A stretch of 64,000 bases of DNA from Helicobacteraceae bacterium. Lineage in GTDB: Bacteria > Campylobacterota > Campylobacteria > Campylobacterales > Sulfurimonadaceae. The stretch is from positions 1 to 64,000 of the forward strand of contig JALWGC010000009.1 in assembly GCA_027038835.1 (NCBI GenBank). Direction: 5' to 3'. Positions 44,516-52,930 of the stretch are shown here, one piece after another (within the stretch, counting starts at the first letter, position 1; every line of letters begins with the position of its first letter). The translations under genes were made by a program, and so were the position numbers. Under the pieces are notes generated by a model, which saw only the letters and a program-made list of their open reading frames with translations, was not told the DNA's origin and made no database searches.

Positions 44516-45157
44516 CTACACTTTCAAAGATTCGATAGCTTCTTTGTAAGAGGCGTGTTTGAAAACGTAACTACCCGCTACAACGACATCGACACCTGCC
44601 TCTTTCAAAGCACCGACATTCTTGTCGTTGACTCCTCCATCGACTTCTATGAGACACTCAGGATTGAGTTCGTCTCTTAGTTTGGCAAGGCGCGCAGCTT
44701 TTTTGATAACGCTTGGGATAAAGCTTTGCCCGCCAAATCCCGGGTTGACGCTCATAAGAAGTACCATGTCAAGCTCTTCGAGCAGATACTCGACCGATTC
44801 GGGGCGTGTGTGGGGGTTGAGCACGATTCCGGCTTTGATGCCGTACGTTTTTATCTTTTGGATAAGCCTGTGGGGGTGTTTTTCCTCTTCTATATGAAAG
44901 GTGATATAGCGTGGTTTCAAAGGTGCGAAAAGCTCCACAAAGAAGGTGTTGTTCTCCACCATCAAATGGATATCGAGCGGTTTTGTCGCCGCTTTGGCTA
45001 CGCTTTCGACCACTACCGGACCTATGGTAAGGTTAGGAACGAAATGTCCGTCCATCACATCTACATGAACCAAATCACAACCCGCATCGCAAATCGCCTT
45101 GACATCACGAGCGAGATTTCCGAAATCCGCCGACAATATACTCGGTGCTACCAACAT
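44516..45157 (-). CDS. rpe: Ribulose-phosphate 3-epimerase
   Basis: 213 aa TIM barrel. It interconverts ribulose 5-phosphate and xylulose 5-phosphate. Signature motifs: PSILSADFGNL, VHVDVMDGHFVPNLTIG, HLMVENN, VNPGFGGQSFIP and EVDGGVNDKN, containing the metal-binding His and Asp residues. It is first in rpe-trpF-dnaQ. Confidence 0.96.
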   Translation of the reverse strand: MLVAPSILSADFGNLARDVKAICDAGCDLVHVDVMDGHFVPNLTIGPVVVESVAKAATKPLDIHLMVENNTFFVELFAPLKPRYITFHIEEEKHPHRLIQKIKTYGIKAGIVLNPHTRPESVEYLLEELDMVLLMSVNPGFGGQSFIPSVIKKAARLAKLRDELNPECLIEVDGGVNDKNVGALKEAGVDVVVAGSYVFKHASYKEAIESLKV

Positions 45158-45191
45158 CGCTTTTCCTGAAAATTTTTTCGCTATGATACTA

Positions 45192-46586
45192 TCATCTCGT
45201 TAAGAAAAAGGTAAAATGATCGTTTGCGAACATCAAATCGACTTGAACCCCTTTTCGCTCCCCTATCACTTCCAGTACGTCATCGATTTGGTTGTAGGTT
45301 CTTGGCAGCGTGATACTCACGTTTACTTTCGCATCGCTAAGAAGCGTTTTTAGTTTACCGCCGACTATATTGACAAGCTCCGCCAACGAATCGAGAATCA
45401 ACGTTTCGTCGTCGGTTTCCTCCCCTATGAGCAATTCACACGCTTTTTTCGCTATGGTGCTTGGAAACACAAGCACTATCATGCCGTCGATATCACCGTA
45501 AAATCCAATCGAACTTGCCAGAAGTTCCTTACCTTTGACGACGTTGATTCGCTCGACTTTGGCTTGTTCTTTGATAGCCTTGGCATTGGTCATCATCTCC
45601 AAAGTTTCGACTATCGCATCGACGAAATGGGGTAATTGCGAAACAATCTGCTTTGTCAGCACCCTTTTGTTTTTCACTACGGCGGCGGAAGATGCACCAA
45701 GCTCTTCCAACACCTCTTTGTTACCGAGGATATCCTCCATCTTCTCAAAAAACATTATCCCCGCATCTTCAAGCTCTTCTTTGAAATGGGGCGGCGTTTT
45801 TTCGAAATTGAAACCGACAAAACAGATGGTTGCGTTGTATTCGGCAGCGGAAGAAGCGAGTTTGGCGAAAAAATTGAGCGCATGAACGTTCATGCTAACC
45901 ACTTTGTACGCATCGAAAATAAAGAGTCTGAACCCTACGTTAAGGGAATTGTTGTGGTACTCGAGATTGAATTTGTTGCTGATTTCGTTGTCTAAAAATC
46001 CGCCTACGGTGTATATGACGGCATTGGAAGTTACGCGCGCGGCTACTTGTTGCCCCATATCTCCCAAATACGTCTCTTCTATGACAACATCGAAACTTTC
46101 GCTTTTTTGTTTTTTCTCCAAAAAGTCCTGCAATGTCTGCGCCACTATCGGGTTGTGTCCTCTGTCATGCAGTTCTATCGCCATCGCGGCTCGCTGCGAT
46201 TTGTCTTCGCTGTAAACGAGTACCGTTTTGTCTTGGTTGTTGTAACCGTTGGAGAAAAGTTGCGCTATCTCGTAATCTTTAAAAAGGGAAAACACCATCT
46301 CCTTTTCATAGAATTTTCTAATGGTGTCGAACTTCTTTTTGTCGTAGTCGCAAAAACCGACCACTATATGTTTTTGTTGTCTAACCTTCGTGAAAAGTTT
46401 AACGAACTGGTCCAAGCCGTTTCGGTTGAAGAAGATGACACGCTTGAGCGACACGAGAATCATATCGACATTCAAACGCAACGTCGCTTCGATATCGTCA
46501 ATACCAAGAAGCGACGACGCGCTGTTTCCGTCCAAAAACCCTTGTGGGTGGAACACCCCTATTCCCCCTTTTACGACCGCTCTCAA
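45192..46586 (-). CDS. CheX-like chemophosphatase-domain protein
   Basis: 464 aa. The N-terminal ~110 residues resemble a STAS/anti-anti-sigma-like fold (GVFHPQGFLDGNSASSLLG; VDMILVSLKRVIFFNRNGLDQFVKLF). The middle part holds receiver-like strands (KTVLVYSEDKSQRAAMAIELH) without a clear phosphoacceptor pocket. Residues ~310-464 look like CheX: FVDAIVETLEMMTNAKA, then the phosphatase-type region DETLILDSLAELVNIVGGKLKTLL (E-x2-N type). CheX removes phosphate from CheY-P, and cheY lies in this window. It overlaps the HDOD gene by 4 bases. The N-terminal fold assignments are tentative. Confidence 0.65.
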   Translation of the reverse strand: MRAVVKGGIGVFHPQGFLDGNSASSLLGIDDIEATLRLNVDMILVSLKRVIFFNRNGLDQFVKLFTKVRQQKHIVVGFCDYDKKKFDTIRKFYEKEMVFSLFKDYEIAQLFSNGYNNQDKTVLVYSEDKSQRAAMAIELHDRGHNPIVAQTLQDFLEKKQKSESFDVVIEETYLGDMGQQVAARVTSNAVIYTVGGFLDNEISNKFNLEYHNNSLNVGFRLFIFDAYKVVSMNVHALNFFAKLASSAAEYNATICFVGFNFEKTPPHFKEELEDAGIMFFEKMEDILGNKEVLEELGASSAAVVKNKRVLTKQIVSQLPHFVDAIVETLEMMTNAKAIKEQAKVERINVVKGKELLASSIGFYGDIDGMIVLVFPSTIAKKACELLIGEETDDETLILDSLAELVNIVGGKLKTLLSDAKVNVSITLPRTYNQIDDVLEVIGERKGVQVDLMFANDHFTFFLTR

Positions 46587-47386
46587 CTTTCCATCTCCAT
46601 CACTTTGGTAAAATCTTCATAGATATCTTCCACGAACTCTATGTGAAACTCCAAAAAATCGTTCAGCCCTGCATCGATATATTCCGGTTTGGAAAAAATA
46701 TAAAACAGCAACAGGTGCATCCATTTGCCATATCGCACCGCTTCTTCTTCGAGGCTTTGCACCTCTTTACCGCTTGCGGCTTTGAGAATCTGTGCGACAA
46801 TCTCGTCCATCTCCCATCTTTTCGCTATCATCGCGGCGATATCGAAAAGGGAATATCCGCTAAGGCGTATCAAAATAGTGTTTAGGTCTATATCTTTCGC
46901 ACTTCGTATAAGTTCGACATCGTTTTTGTGCGCATTAAAAAGCGCTTCGCTGATTATCACCGCCGAGGGAAGCAGCGTTATGGAAGTTTCTATCTCTTTG
47001 TCACGAACATCGAGAAAAGAGAGTATCTTGTTCCACGCTACGGTCAGTTCAGCTTGCAAATCGCCAAACGATTTTCCGTTCAAAAAGAAAAAATGCCACT
47101 CTTTAGGGGAAAGCACTTGCAGCAAATAATTATACACCGCTTGCAAACTACCAGAAACCCCAAGCACCATGAATATTTGCGCGACATCTTTGATTTCGTT
47201 ACGAAAACCGTAAACCGGCCTGTTGACAAGCTCTTTGAGATAACTCAAAAGCGCTCTGTCTTCACTTGCGGCTTTTGCGGCTTTGGGTATCTCTCCCGCT
47301 TGCAAAAACCGTAACGTTTCTCGAACCGCTTCTGGGGTCGGAGGGATTTTCGCTATATAATGTTCGATATCTTGTTTCGTTATCAC
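46583..47386 (-). CDS. HDOD-domain protein
   Basis: 267 aa from GTG 47386, preferred because AAGG lies about ten bases before it; an in-frame ATG at 47434 has no ribosome-binding site. The opening KQDIEHYIAKIPPTPEAVRETL and the later LRFLQAG...LLSYLKELVN, IFMVLGVSGSLQAVYNYLL and LIRLSGYSLFDIAAMIAKRW match HDOD proteins, which are HD-related folds lacking catalytic residues and often involved in motility or stress signalling. It overlaps the CheX-like gene by 4 bases, suggesting a joint signalling role. Confidence 0.75.
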   Translation of the reverse strand: MITKQDIEHYIAKIPPTPEAVRETLRFLQAGEIPKAAKAASEDRALLSYLKELVNRPVYGFRNEIKDVAQIFMVLGVSGSLQAVYNYLLQVLSPKEWHFFFLNGKSFGDLQAELTVAWNKILSFLDVRDKEIETSITLLPSAVIISEALFNAHKNDVELIRSAKDIDLNTILIRLSGYSLFDIAAMIAKRWEMDEIVAQILKAASGKEVQSLEEEAVRYGKWMHLLLFYIFSKPEYIDAGLNDFLEFHIEFVEDIYEDFTKVMEMES

Positions 47387-47512
47387 GCTGTTTTTACCTT
47401 GTCTGCACACATTTTTCAATCGATTATATCCCATCGATGTTAAAAGGAAGCTAAAAAAACCAACTTCTCCAAAAATGGATTTACCTTAAGGGATACTTTT
47501 GTTTTTGTTTGG

Positions 47513-47518
47513 TATAAT
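47513..47518 (+). promoter_or_regulatory. rpmB -10 element
   Basis: TGGTATAAT, 42 bases upstream of the rpmB ATG; TG before the box makes it near an extended -10. Shine-Dalgarno AAAGGAAGC follows. Confidence 0.6.
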
Positions 47519-47559
47519 TCGCCACTTTTATATCCTAAACATAGACAAAGGAAGCAACA

Positions 47560-47748
47560 ATGGCAAGAAGATGTGCTATAAGCGGCAAAGGGCCGATGAG
47601 CGGAAACAACGTTTCTCACGCGAAAAACAGAACGAAACGTCGTTTTTTACCAAACCTTAGAACGGTTCGCATCACACTCGATGACGGAACGACAAAAAAG
47701 ATAAAAATCTCTGCAAAAGAGCTTCGAACGCTTAAAAAGAACTCATAA
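47560..47748 (+). CDS. rpmB: 50S ribosomal protein L28
   Basis: 62 aa, basic. The N-terminus [26 protein letters not shown] is the L28 signature. Only one Cys (Cys5) is present, so this is the zinc-free form. It is followed after 9 bases by the potassium channel gene, an arrangement recalled from Campylobacter. Confidence 0.97.
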   Translation: MARRCAISGKGPMSGNNVSHAKNRTKRRFLPNLRTVRITLDDGTTKKIKISAKELRTLKKNS

Positions 47749-47757
47749 GCTCTTGCA

Positions 47758-48888
47758 ATGGGTCTTATCCGGAGGATTCAAAATTTTCTCCACTGGGAGA
47801 TAGCTCCCAAACCCGACAAGAGGGTGCTGCCCTCACTCTATCCACACCTAAAAGCTTTCCGTTTACCTCTTATCTTGACCGTAATCATCATGGTTATCGG
47901 TACCATCGGTTATATCGTCATAGACAAAATGTCGCTGATGGACGCTATCTATCAAACAGGTATAACTTTCACAACGGTCGGCTTTGGGGAGATCGCCCCG
48001 ATATCGCAACTTGGCAGAATCTTTACCATCACACTTATCATAACCGGATTCGCCGTTTTCTCTCTTGCTGTGGGTATCCTCGTCAACGAGATCAACAAAG
48101 GCTACATTTTCGCCATCCTCAAGGAGCGCCGCATGCTGTATAGAATAGCCAGACTCAAAAAACATTTTGTCGTATGCTACCACAACGACTACACCCTCGA
48201 AGTGACCAAAGAGCTTCGAAAAAACCACATTCCATTTGTCGTTATCGACCCAAGAGAGGAGATAGAAGAGTGGGCGAAAGAGTTCAAATACCCGTTTTAT
48301 CTCCACGCAGAACCCCACTCGGAGATGAGTATGCTCAAAGCACATCTCGCATCTGCTAAAGGGATCATCACCCTTTCCGATTCCATCTCCGACAACATCG
48401 CCATCATCGCTTCGGTGCGCCTTTTCGAAAAGGAACATTTCGTTCCCCGACCTTATTACATCATCTCCGCAGCAGAAAACCTCAGCGATGTGGAAAAACT
48501 GAAAAAACTCGGTGCCGACACGGTCGTCAGCCCGACAAAACTGACTGCACAAAGGGTAAGTGCCGTCGCTTCCAGACCCGATATGCAAAACCTCCTCGAG
48601 GAGTTTTTGTACCGAAGCGACACACCGCTTGCCATGGAGGAAATCACCGTGCCGAAATACAGTTGGGTGGTTTTGAAAAAACTCAAAGAAACCCATTTGA
48701 GAGAAATCACCAACACTTCGGTAGTAGGGATAACCAAAAAAGACGGCAAATTCATCTCGATGCCAAAAGGGGAAACGATAGTGACGAGCGAATCGAAACT
48801 GCTCGTTATTGGCAACCAAAACGGCATAAAAACAGCACGTGAACTACTCCACAAACGAATCAAACCTAAAGAGTTGAAATATGTATAA
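47758..48888 (+). CDS. Potassium channel with RCK (TrkA-N/TrkA-C) domains
   Basis: 376 aa. Two membrane helices (~37-56, ~86-110) flank a pore loop with selectivity filter TTVGFGE (72-78). A cytoplasmic Rossmann-type RCK domain follows (HFVVCYHNDYTLEVTKELRKNHIPFVVIDP), then a TrkA-C-like domain near the C-terminus (TSVVGITKKDGKFISMPKGETIVTSESKLLVIG). The nucleotide-binding strand reads VCYHND in place of a GxGxxG loop, so ligand preference may differ from typical RCK proteins. Its end overlaps the argJ start by 8 bases. Confidence 0.9.
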   Translation: MGLIRRIQNFLHWEIAPKPDKRVLPSLYPHLKAFRLPLILTVIIMVIGTIGYIVIDKMSLMDAIYQTGITFTTVGFGEIAPISQLGRIFTITLIITGFAVFSLAVGILVNEINKGYIFAILKERRMLYRIARLKKHFVVCYHNDYTLEVTKELRKNHIPFVVIDPREEIEEWAKEFKYPFYLHAEPHSEMSMLKAHLASAKGIITLSDSISDNIAIIASVRLFEKEHFVPRPYYIISAAENLSDVEKLKKLGADTVVSPTKLTAQRVSAVASRPDMQNLLEEFLYRSDTPLAMEEITVPKYSWVVLKKLKETHLREITNTSVVGITKKDGKFISMPKGETIVTSESKLLVIGNQNGIKTARELLHKRIKPKELKYV

Positions 48889-50068
48889 AATAGAAAAGAT
48901 ACAAGGCGGTGTCTGTGCCGCAAAAGGTTTTTACTCAAACGGCGTGAGCGCGGGTCTCAAACCGAACGCTCAAAAAGATATGGCTTTCATATACTGTGAA
49001 GAGCTTTGCGACATCGCTTCGAAATTCACGACCAACAAGATGCAAGCAGCTCCCATTCGCCATTTCAAAGCTAAAGGGGTGTTTCAAACCAATTTCGTTT
49101 TGATAAACTCCAAAAACGCAAACGCTATGACCGGCAAGGCGGGCATCGAAGATATAGAGGAGATTCTCTCCTTCGCACAGGAGCTGCACCAAAACTTGCA
49201 CAATCCCGTTATGAGCTCCACCGGTGTTATCGGCGTGAGGCTACCCAAAGAGAAACTCAAAAACGGAATCAAACTTTTCGAGCTAAAAACCGCAAACCCA
49301 ACCGCTGCAGCGGAAGCGATAATGACGACGGACACCTTCTCCAAAGAGATAGCGTATCGCATCACGCTCGATGACGGTTCAATCTTTCATATAGGCGCTA
49401 TGGCAAAGGGAGCGGGGATGATAAACCCGGCGATGGCGACGATGCTTTGCTTCATTACTACCGATGCCGATATAGATGCAAAAGAGATGCAACGACATCT
49501 CGATAAACTCACCCCCCTAACCTTCAATGCCGCAAGCGTCGATGGCGATACTTCGACAAACGATACGGTGATGCTTCTTTCCAATAAAAAAAGTGGCACG
49601 TACCATAAAGAAGCGTTCGAAAAAGCACTCTATGAGATTATGCTACATTTGGCGAAAATGATGGTAAAAGACGGTGAGGGAGCGACCAAACTCGTCACCT
49701 ACCGTGTCACGGGTGCGAGAAACGACGAAGAAGCGGAAAAAGTCGCAAAAGCGTTAAGCGACTCGCTGCTGGTAAAAACGGCTCTATACGGCGAAGACCC
49801 CAACTGGGGGAGAATCGCTTCGACCGTTGGAGCAAGCGGCGTAGAAGCGCATGAAGAAAAGCTCACCATCTCGTTCGAGGATGTATGCGTGTACAAGCAA
49901 GGGGAAAATCTCTTCGATGAAGCCAACGAAGCAAAAGCCGCAAAAGTGATGCAGCGCGACGAGTTTACCATCTACTGCGATTTAGGTATAGCCGATGGCA
50001 GCTTCGAAGCTTACGGATGCGATTTGGGATATGAGTACGTCAAAATCAACGCCGATTACAGAACTTAA
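48881..50068 (+). CDS. argJ: Bifunctional ornithine acetyltransferase/N-acetylglutamate synthase
   Basis: 395 aa. It transfers acetyl from N-acetylornithine to glutamate in the cyclic arginine pathway. The self-cleavage motif KGAGMINPAMATML places the cut between Ala186 and Thr187, giving the alpha and beta chains; DGDTSTNDTV and EDPNWGRIA are further family signatures. Ability to use acetyl-CoA (bifunctional) cannot be read off directly. It converges with the ABC permease gene, one base apart. Confidence 0.94.
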   Translation: MYKIEKIQGGVCAAKGFYSNGVSAGLKPNAQKDMAFIYCEELCDIASKFTTNKMQAAPIRHFKAKGVFQTNFVLINSKNANAMTGKAGIEDIEEILSFAQELHQNLHNPVMSSTGVIGVRLPKEKLKNGIKLFELKTANPTAAAEAIMTTDTFSKEIAYRITLDDGSIFHIGAMAKGAGMINPAMATMLCFITTDADIDAKEMQRHLDKLTPLTFNAASVDGDTSTNDTVMLLSNKKSGTYHKEAFEKALYEIMLHLAKMMVKDGEGATKLVTYRVTGARNDEEAEKVAKALSDSLLVKTALYGEDPNWGRIASTVGASGVEAHEEKLTISFEDVCVYKQGENLFDEANEAKAAKVMQRDEFTIYCDLGIADGSFEAYGCDLGYEYVKINADYRT

Positions 50069-50069
50069 A

Positions 50070-51029
50070 TCACCGCCTCATAAACGGATTGAGTTTCAAA
50101 AGTATCAAATCCGCAAGTACGTTTCCAAGGAGCGTCAAAAACGCTCCAATCATCAAAATCCCCATGATAACGGGGTAGTCCCTACTCATCGCACTACTGT
50201 AAAACAGTTGCCCCATACCGTCTATACCGAATATAGCCTCGAGAATGACGCTACCCCCAATGAGTCCGGGTAGTGAAAGTCCAAGAAGTGTAACGATAGG
50301 AGGCAAAAGGTTTGGAACGATATAGCGCCAAAACACCAGTTTGTCTTCTATACCTCTACTTTTTGCAAAAAAGAGATAATCGCTTTTTAAAATCTCCAAA
50401 GTCAAAGAGCGGATATAGATAATCATACTCCCTAAACTTACAAAAATTATGACAAATACCGGTAATGCTATATGCCAAAGCATATCGAGATAGTACGCTA
50501 TCCCCTCTTTTGGCTCGAGTGAATGCAACCCGGAGATAGGAAACCAACCAAGCTTCAAAGAAAAAAAGATAATCAACAACAACGCAAGATAGAACGAAGG
50601 CATCGAAAACGAAACAAGAGCGAGCTGGCGAATCGCCACGTCTTCTTTTTGTTCATACGCCAATGCCGCTTTGATACCAAGGTAAATGGAAAGTCCAAAC
50701 ACCGCTACCATCGCTAAAGCGTTCATAGCAAGCGTAATACCTATTCGTTTACCTATTTCATCTATAACCGCTTCGCCGGTAACGAAAGAAACACCGAAAT
50801 CGAACGTCAGAAGATTTTCTATCCAGTCGATATACTGCTCAAAAAGCGGTTTGTCAAGACCATACACCGCTTTAAGTGCGGCAATGGACTCCGGCGTCAT
50901 GTTAGGGTTGAGCTCACCACCGCTTAAAAAACTGTTAGGCGCAAGATGGATAGCTCCAAAAGAGATCAAGGAGATAAAAAAAAGCATAAAGACGATATAG
51001 AGGAGTTTTTTAAAAACCGCCTCTATCAT
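50070..51029 (-). CDS. Dipeptide/oligopeptide ABC transporter permease (DppB family)
   Basis: 319 aa with six membrane helices. The N-terminal LAPNSFLSGGELNPNMTPESIAALKAVYGLDKPL and the EAA loop (YLFFAKSRGIEDKLVFWRYIVPNLLP) are diagnostic of DppB/OppB-type permeases for peptides or nickel. The usual neighbours (DppC, DppD/F ATPases, binding protein) are absent here, so it is either an orphan or works with parts encoded elsewhere. It starts 6 bases after the upstream outer-membrane protein gene. Confidence 0.88.
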   Translation of the reverse strand: MIEAVFKKLLYIVFMLFFISLISFGAIHLAPNSFLSGGELNPNMTPESIAALKAVYGLDKPLFEQYIDWIENLLTFDFGVSFVTGEAVIDEIGKRIGITLAMNALAMVAVFGLSIYLGIKAALAYEQKEDVAIRQLALVSFSMPSFYLALLLIIFFSLKLGWFPISGLHSLEPKEGIAYYLDMLWHIALPVFVIIFVSLGSMIIYIRSLTLEILKSDYLFFAKSRGIEDKLVFWRYIVPNLLPPIVTLLGLSLPGLIGGSVILEAIFGIDGMGQLFYSSAMSRDYPVIMGILMIGAFLTLLGNVLADLILLKLNPFMRR

Positions 51030-51035
51030 CGTCTA

Positions 51036-51638
51036 TCAATCCATTTGGTATTTAAAAATGATACTTGCATATCCTGTTACAATATTGTCTATTTTGTATC
51101 GTGTCAATTTACCGGAAGCATCGTTTTGTGTACTTTCAGCATCGGTCGTTATGATGCGTCCGCCAAGTTCGATATCGATCGAGTCGGTAGCATGGATGTT
51201 GAATCCAAGATCACCTCCGAAATACGGGTCGGAAATATCTCTAGTAGTGACTTCTCCTCCGATTTTGAAACGTGCATCGAGCATACCTGCATTGAGACCG
51301 ACAAAAAAGTTCGCATATTTCGAAAAATTGAACATATACTGTAGTTCACCGCCATATGTCAAAAAGTAATCACTTCCATCCATAAAATAGTTACGAATCC
51401 CAAAAAACGCTCTGTAATTTTCCGTTTGCGCACCTATTTTCAATCCAACCAAAGCTTTATTATATGTTTTGGTAGCAACAGGCGCCCCGGGCTGGTTTCT
51501 TTCCATATCGAAAGAGCCCATACCACCCTCGATACCTACAAGTGAATCAACTTTGAACGCATACGGGTCGCTTTGCCCCGCATACACGCTAGATGCTATC
51601 ATCAAACCCGTCAAAGCGGTTACAATCTTTTTTTTCAT
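51036..51638 (-). CDS. Small outer-membrane beta-barrel protein
   Basis: 200 aa. A signal peptide (MKKKIVTALTGLMIASSVYA) precedes alternating amphipathic strands such as NYRAFFGIRNYFMDGSDYFLTYGGELQYMF and FVGLNAGMLDARFKIGG, ending in YASIIFKYQMD. The pattern suggests an 8-strand OmpW/OmpA-like barrel. Function is unknown. It lies directly upstream of the ABC permease gene, so a role in substrate entry is possible but not shown. Confidence 0.78.
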   Translation of the reverse strand: MKKKIVTALTGLMIASSVYAGQSDPYAFKVDSLVGIEGGMGSFDMERNQPGAPVATKTYNKALVGLKIGAQTENYRAFFGIRNYFMDGSDYFLTYGGELQYMFNFSKYANFFVGLNAGMLDARFKIGGEVTTRDISDPYFGGDLGFNIHATDSIDIELGGRIITTDAESTQNDASGKLTRYKIDNIVTGYASIIFKYQMD

Positions 51639-51716
51639 CGAATACCCTTTTATAAAATTTCAAGACCTAAAAAAGACCTTCTGTTTTGGAATTGAACAAT
51701 TCTATCTCAATAAATT

Positions 51717-52883
51717 TTAATCTAATATAAAACTCCCCCGATTTATCAAAAACTGCGCACAGATTTTACCGCTTCCAAACGCCCACTGAAAATTATAACC
51801 CCCTAATTCACCGGTTACATCGACACTTTCACCGATAAAATAGAGATTTTTCACCTTTTTTACCTCGAAATTCTCCGAAAGTTCTTGCGTTTTGACCCCT
51901 CCCGCACTCACTTCCGCTTTGGAAAAACCGAAATTTCCCGCCGGAGCGAAGCGGTAGGAGTGAAAATTTTCATACAACATAGAGAGTTCCTCTTTGGAAA
52001 CTTTTTTACACTCTTTATCTTCTATATCGAGATGTTTTAAGAACGCTTTGCTAAAACGTTTTGGTAGCGGCAAAACCGAAGAGATGAACCTCTTTTTACC
52101 GTTTTTCATCAGCTCGATGAGATTCGACTGCGGTAAAAAGTCAACCTCCAACACCCCTTTTTTCCAATATAGCGAACTATTGAGAACGACCGGACCGCTG
52201 ATACCCCGATGGGCAAACAGCATCGAGCCTTGAAGCTTTTTTTCCTCTACCGTTACCACAACATCGATAGAAACTCCGCTTAATTCCTTGAACCAAAACT
52301 GCTCTTTTTGGAGTGTAAAACCCACGAGTGCCGGACGAAACGGGGTATAGTCCAAACCGAAACTTCGCGCTATCTCCAAAGCGATATCGCTTGCACCCAG
52401 ATTTTTGAAACTCGCCCCGCCTGTCGCGACGACTACACTATGTGCTTTGTGAGTTCGTTTGTTAGTTCGAACGAAAAACACTTCTTCTTTCTTCTTCACC
52501 TCCAACACCGTTTCTCTCAAAGCGAAGCGATGTCGCTTGGTCAATTTTGCAAATATATCTATAAGCTGCTGCGAACTTTTGGGACAAAAATAAAACCGCC
52601 CTTTTTCCAACCTTGCATCGCAACCGTTTTGGGCTATGAACTCCAAAAGCTCATCGTTACCAAAACGCTGCAATACCTTTTGAACAAACGCTTTGTCACC
52701 CAGATAATTTTCACAACTGACGTATTTGTTGGTAACGTTGCATCTACCGCCACCCGAAATTTTTATCTTTTTCGCTATTTTTTCGTTTGTATCTACAAGG
52801 AGTGTTTTATGGTTTTTTGGCAGATGTGCAGCGCACATCAAAGCGCTTGCACCCGCACCGAGTATAATAGTGTCATATATCAT
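51717..52883 (-). CDS. HI0933-family flavoprotein (NAD(P)/FAD-dependent oxidoreductase)
   Basis: 388 aa. The FAD dinucleotide motif GAGASALMCAAHL begins at residue 9, then SGGGRCNVTN, VVATGGASFKNLGASD, FAHRGISGPVVL and the C-terminal GESVDVTGELGGYNFQWAFGSG. This is the HI0933/YhiN group, whose substrate is unknown. The FAD motif starting so near Met1 fixes the start codon. A consensus -10 lies only 7 bases upstream, so the transcript is probably leaderless or nearly so. Confidence 0.9.
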   Translation of the reverse strand: MIYDTIILGAGASALMCAAHLPKNHKTLLVDTNEKIAKKIKISGGGRCNVTNKYVSCENYLGDKAFVQKVLQRFGNDELLEFIAQNGCDARLEKGRFYFCPKSSQQLIDIFAKLTKRHRFALRETVLEVKKKEEVFFVRTNKRTHKAHSVVVATGGASFKNLGASDIALEIARSFGLDYTPFRPALVGFTLQKEQFWFKELSGVSIDVVVTVEEKKLQGSMLFAHRGISGPVVLNSSLYWKKGVLEVDFLPQSNLIELMKNGKKRFISSVLPLPKRFSKAFLKHLDIEDKECKKVSKEELSMLYENFHSYRFAPAGNFGFSKAEVSAGGVKTQELSENFEVKKVKNLYFIGESVDVTGELGGYNFQWAFGSGKICAQFLINRGSFILD

Positions 52884-52889
52884 AAAGGT

Positions 52890-52904
52890 ATTATACTGTA
52901 TAAT
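52890..52904. promoter_or_regulatory. Symmetric divergent -10 boxes of the flavoprotein gene and rimO
   Basis: ATTATA-CTG-TATAAT: a minus-strand TATAAT (52890-52895) facing the flavoprotein gene and a plus-strand TATAAT (52899-52904) for rimO, three bases apart. The plus start would be near 52911, the minus start near 52883. Confidence 0.6.
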
Positions 52905-52930
52905 TGTGCTTAAAAAACTAAAGTGGTCAA

